The notes beneath the pieces were generated by a model that searched no databases, was not told where the DNA came from, and was given only the letters and a program-made list of their open reading frames with translations. A DNA stretch of 17,833 nt from an uncultured Methylococcaceae bacterium (GTDB taxonomy: Bacteria; Pseudomonadota; Gammaproteobacteria; Methylococcales; Methylomonadaceae): the NCBI GenBank assembly GCA_903839795.1, contig CAIMDR010000656.1, positions 1-17,833 of the forward strand, in the 5' to 3' direction. Both the position numbers and the translations under genes were made by a program. Position 1 is the first letter of the stretch. Each line of letters begins with the position of its first letter. Below, piece after piece: positions 16,263 to 17,833 of this stretch.

Positions 16263-16535
16263 GTGGGACACGCTAACGAGGCAAAATGTCTGGTGACAGT
16301 TACAGTGGTTCGCTGTAACGAAGCAAAATGACTGCTGACAGTTAGGGTGGGTCGTTGTAACGAGGCAAAGTGTTTGGCGACGTTTATAGTGGTTCGCTGT
16401 AACGAGGCAAAGTGTTTGGCGACGTTTATAGTGGTTCGCTGTAACGAGGCAAAATGTTTGGCGATGTTTATAGTGGTTCGCTGTAACCAGGCTAGCTGTT
16501 TGGCGACATTTATAGGGGTTTTAGCATTCCGTACC
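16263..16535. repeat. Tandem array of six 42-bp units plus a partial unit
   Basis: Units start at 16263, 16305, 16347, 16389, 16431 and 16473, with a decayed seventh from 16515. The central units read GTGGTTCGCTGTAACGAGGC followed by AAAGTGTTTGGCGACGTTTA and TA. The fourth unit and its neighbours differ by only a few bases, while the first two and the last are more diverged, as expected when an array grows from its middle. The unit is 14 codons long, so open frames persist by chance; the minus strand stays open across the whole array (repeating RTTINVAKHFASLQ), the plus strand is broken by a stop in unit 2. There are no unique spacers, so this is not a CRISPR array. Confidence 0.93.
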
Positions 16536-16743
16536 CTGTGTTGTCGTATTGTCAGGGGCAATTTGCCTGCACTTATAAGTGTTAGGCATTATCAAGGTAG
16601 GGTACATAAACGCAGTGTCATGCACCGACAAGGTTAATAGCCAGTCTATTAAAAAAAGATTGCATTGTTCTATAAAAATGGCGCATTATTTGTCACCTGA
16701 TATTTTTACTAGACAATTTTCTTCTTTTAAAAGGAATCCTATC

Positions 16744-17436
16744 ATGACCACTTCAACGACTATTCCCCGTACCGATGCCGGCAAACGCGATCTTTTACAG
16801 CATCTTAGTATTCAACTACCCAACTACGCCACTCTTTTAGAAATTAGTGCGACCGATTTAGATCAAGTTCAGAGTAGTTTTGATTGGTTTGATTACAGTC
16901 TAAAAGTTGAACAGGCGGCGCAACGTTATACCGATGGTAATTATGCCTTTAAACGGGTATTACGTGATGGTCCAAAAAGCGCTGCCATCAATCCGCCAGC
17001 GCCGCTGGTGATCATTACGCCGCCAACATCGCAACCTTTTGCCGATATTGTGGGCTTTTTGGGGTCTTTGATTATTCGTATTAAAAAACATAAAAATTAT
17101 ACCGAAACCATCGGTAAATCCTTGCATATTATTCCTGCTCAAACCCCTGCGCCCGATCCTGCTTTGTTGCAACCGGAATTAACATTTGATTACAATGGGG
17201 GGCATCCGGTTTTGTATTGGTATCATAATGGTACGGATGCCTTGGTAATAGAAGCGGATTATGGCACCGGTTCGTTTGGTTTAGTGACTATTCAGATGTC
17301 CACCCGTTTTGAAGACAGCTCACCTTTGCCGTTACCCGGCACTTTGGCTCTGTGGAAATACCGCGCTATTTATCGTATTCGTGATGCCCAAGTTGGACAA
17401 TGGAGTAAGGTGTTGGACGTTAGTGTAAAAGGCTAA
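16744..17436 (+). CDS. Hypothetical protein, 230 residues, unidentified
   Basis: The ATG at 16744 is preceded by AAAAGGA at a suitable distance; the frame remains open for 55 codons upstream, but that part is not protein-like. No signal peptide or membrane span is obvious. The N-terminal half (MTTSTTIPRTDAGKRDLLQH, then LPNYATLLEISATDLDQV and a helical stretch WFDYSLKVEQAAQRY) looks mostly alpha-helical. FADIVGFLGSLIIRIKKHKN and a Pro-rich hinge (PAQTPAPDPALLQPE) follow. The C-terminal part (PVLYWYHNGTDALVIEADYG ... WKYRAIYRIRDAQVGQWSKV) has the alternating pattern and Trp/Tyr spacing of an immunoglobulin- or fibronectin-like beta domain. I do not recognise a named family. It stands alone among repeats and is flanked by inverted D blocks. 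Confidence 0.8.
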   Translation: MTTSTTIPRTDAGKRDLLQHLSIQLPNYATLLEISATDLDQVQSSFDWFDYSLKVEQAAQRYTDGNYAFKRVLRDGPKSAAINPPAPLVIITPPTSQPFADIVGFLGSLIIRIKKHKNYTETIGKSLHIIPAQTPAPDPALLQPELTFDYNGGHPVLYWYHNGTDALVIEADYGTGSFGLVTIQMSTRFEDSSPLPLPGTLALWKYRAIYRIRDAQVGQWSKVLDVSVKG

Positions 17437-17452
17437 CGGGTTAAGTAAGGCA

Positions 17453-17720
17453 TACACCAAGGCATGACGGGCTTTGCAAACCCGACTGAAACGTTTGAAC
17501 CTAAAAACCTTATTTAGCCACAGATTTACACAGATAAGCACTGATAATACATGATGTGACGCACGACTGATAATTAACCCAAAGGGTGATCAGAGGAATT
17601 GATCTAACGCGTTGTTTCTCTGAGTAAATCCGTGTTTATCTGTGGCTTGAATATGTTTTTTAGGTTGAAGGGTTCCATAGCTTTTAAAACGTGAGTAACG
17701 GGGTTGCAAACCCCGTCACG
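17453..17720. repeat. Hairpin block family D, copy 2 (inverted, carrying an A insertion)
   Basis: Read on the minus strand from 17720, it matches copy 1: CGTGACGGGGTTTGCAACCC, CACGTTTTAAAAGCTATGG, then TTCAA, the family A element, and TTCAAACGTTTCAGTC followed by a second hairpin (GGGTTTGCAAAGCCC). The TTCAA repeat on both sides of the insertion is single in copy 1. The first hairpin (CGTGAGTAACGGGG against CCCCGTCACG on the plus strand) is intact. Confidence 0.84.
17500..17664. repeat. MITE-like repeat family A, copy 3 (most complete)
   Basis: This 165-bp copy begins CCTAAAAACCTTATTTAGCC and ends GTTTTTTAGG. The terminal inverted repeat is extended: GCCACAGATTTACACAGAT on the left against the complement of CGTGTTTATCTGTGGC on the right. 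It is flanked by 5-bp TTGAA repeats. The centre (ATAATACATGATG ... GATCTAACGCGTTG) is shared with copies 1 and 2. No coding capacity is seen. Confidence 0.9.
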
Positions 17721-17730
17721 CTCAACTAAG

Positions 17731-17833
17731 GTAATTATTCACCTCCCCCTTTGAAAAAGGGGGATTGAGGGGGATTTATCTAATTAAATCTCCCCTAACC
17801 CCTCTTTTTCAAAGAGGGGGACTGAATACTTAC
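17731..17833. repeat. Palindromic repeat family C, copy 2 (inverted, at window edge)
   Basis: The reverse complement matches 3234-3340 closely: GTAAGTATTCAGTCCCCCTC, AAAGAGGGGTTAGGGGAGAT, then TAGATAAATCCCCCTCAATC, and an end reading GGTGAATAATTAC. The two internal hairpins are intact and slightly better paired than in copy 1. The element may continue beyond the window. Confidence 0.87.

Noticed and set aside
16263..16535. CRISPR array
   Set aside because: The 42-bp units are directly contiguous and no unique spacers separate them; no cas genes are near.
16235..16561. Repeat protein gene on the minus strand (108 codons)
   Set aside because: It is open because the unit is a multiple of three and starts only at a TTG without a ribosome site; kept as a question in the findings rather than annotated as CDS.
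16347..16637. Cysteine-rich repeat protein on the plus strand (VRCNEAKCLATFI units)
   Set aside because: It is a by-product of the tandem array; a stop interrupts the same frame in unit 2 and there is no Shine-Dalgarno.
3234..17833. Composite transposon bounded by the C repeats
   Set aside because: No transposase lies at or near the ends, and the content (mscK and a complete pilus operon) is typical core material.

Overview
The window looks like a chromosomal segment from a Gram-negative gammaproteobacterium. The type IV pilus minor-pilin operon in the order fimT-pilV-pilW-pilX-pilY1-pilE and the MscK-type channel support this. The abundance of short palindromic repeats suggests a Methylococcales-like methanotroph, but that is only inference. 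Base composition is moderate, and the pilus operon appears somewhat richer in G+C than the flanking repeat-rich DNA.

Left part (1-3030, minus strand): an accessory defence cluster lies immediately downstream of a tRNA-Leu(UAA) gene and its terminator. In transcription order it holds a DUF6088/AbiEi-like antitoxin, the wreck of an AbiEii-like toxin gene, a type III restriction-modification methyltransferase (Mod), a DUF2281-type antitoxin, and the first 42 codons of a PIN-domain toxin cut by the window edge. No Res helicase is visible; it could lie beyond the left edge.

Middle (3030-8036): the tRNA-Leu gene with promoter and terminator, a repeat-rich intergenic region, a large mechanosensitive channel gene (mscK-like, minus strand), and about 830 bases of non-coding DNA. 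The repeats include a roughly 165-bp palindromic element (family A, three copies in the window, each with a 5-bp target duplication). One copy carries a nested 171-bp element (family B) bounded by an 8-bp target duplication.

Right-centre (8037-16021, plus strand): a complete minor-pilin/pilus-tip operon. FimT, PilV, PilW and PilX are the minor pilins thought to prime pilus assembly. PilY1 is the large tip adhesin; here it is 1665 residues, with a PA14-like module and calcium-loop motifs. PilE is a pilin with a cysteine-rich tail. Tight spacing and stop/start overlaps indicate co-transcription of fimT to pilY1, with pilE following after 166 bases.

Right end (16022-17833): mostly repeats. It holds an array of six 42-bp tandem repeats, one unidentified 230-residue protein, and inverted copies of hairpin blocks (family D) on both sides of that gene. 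One D block contains a family A insertion, while its partner is an empty site. The last 103 bases are an inverted copy of a palindromic repeat (family C) also found near position 3240.
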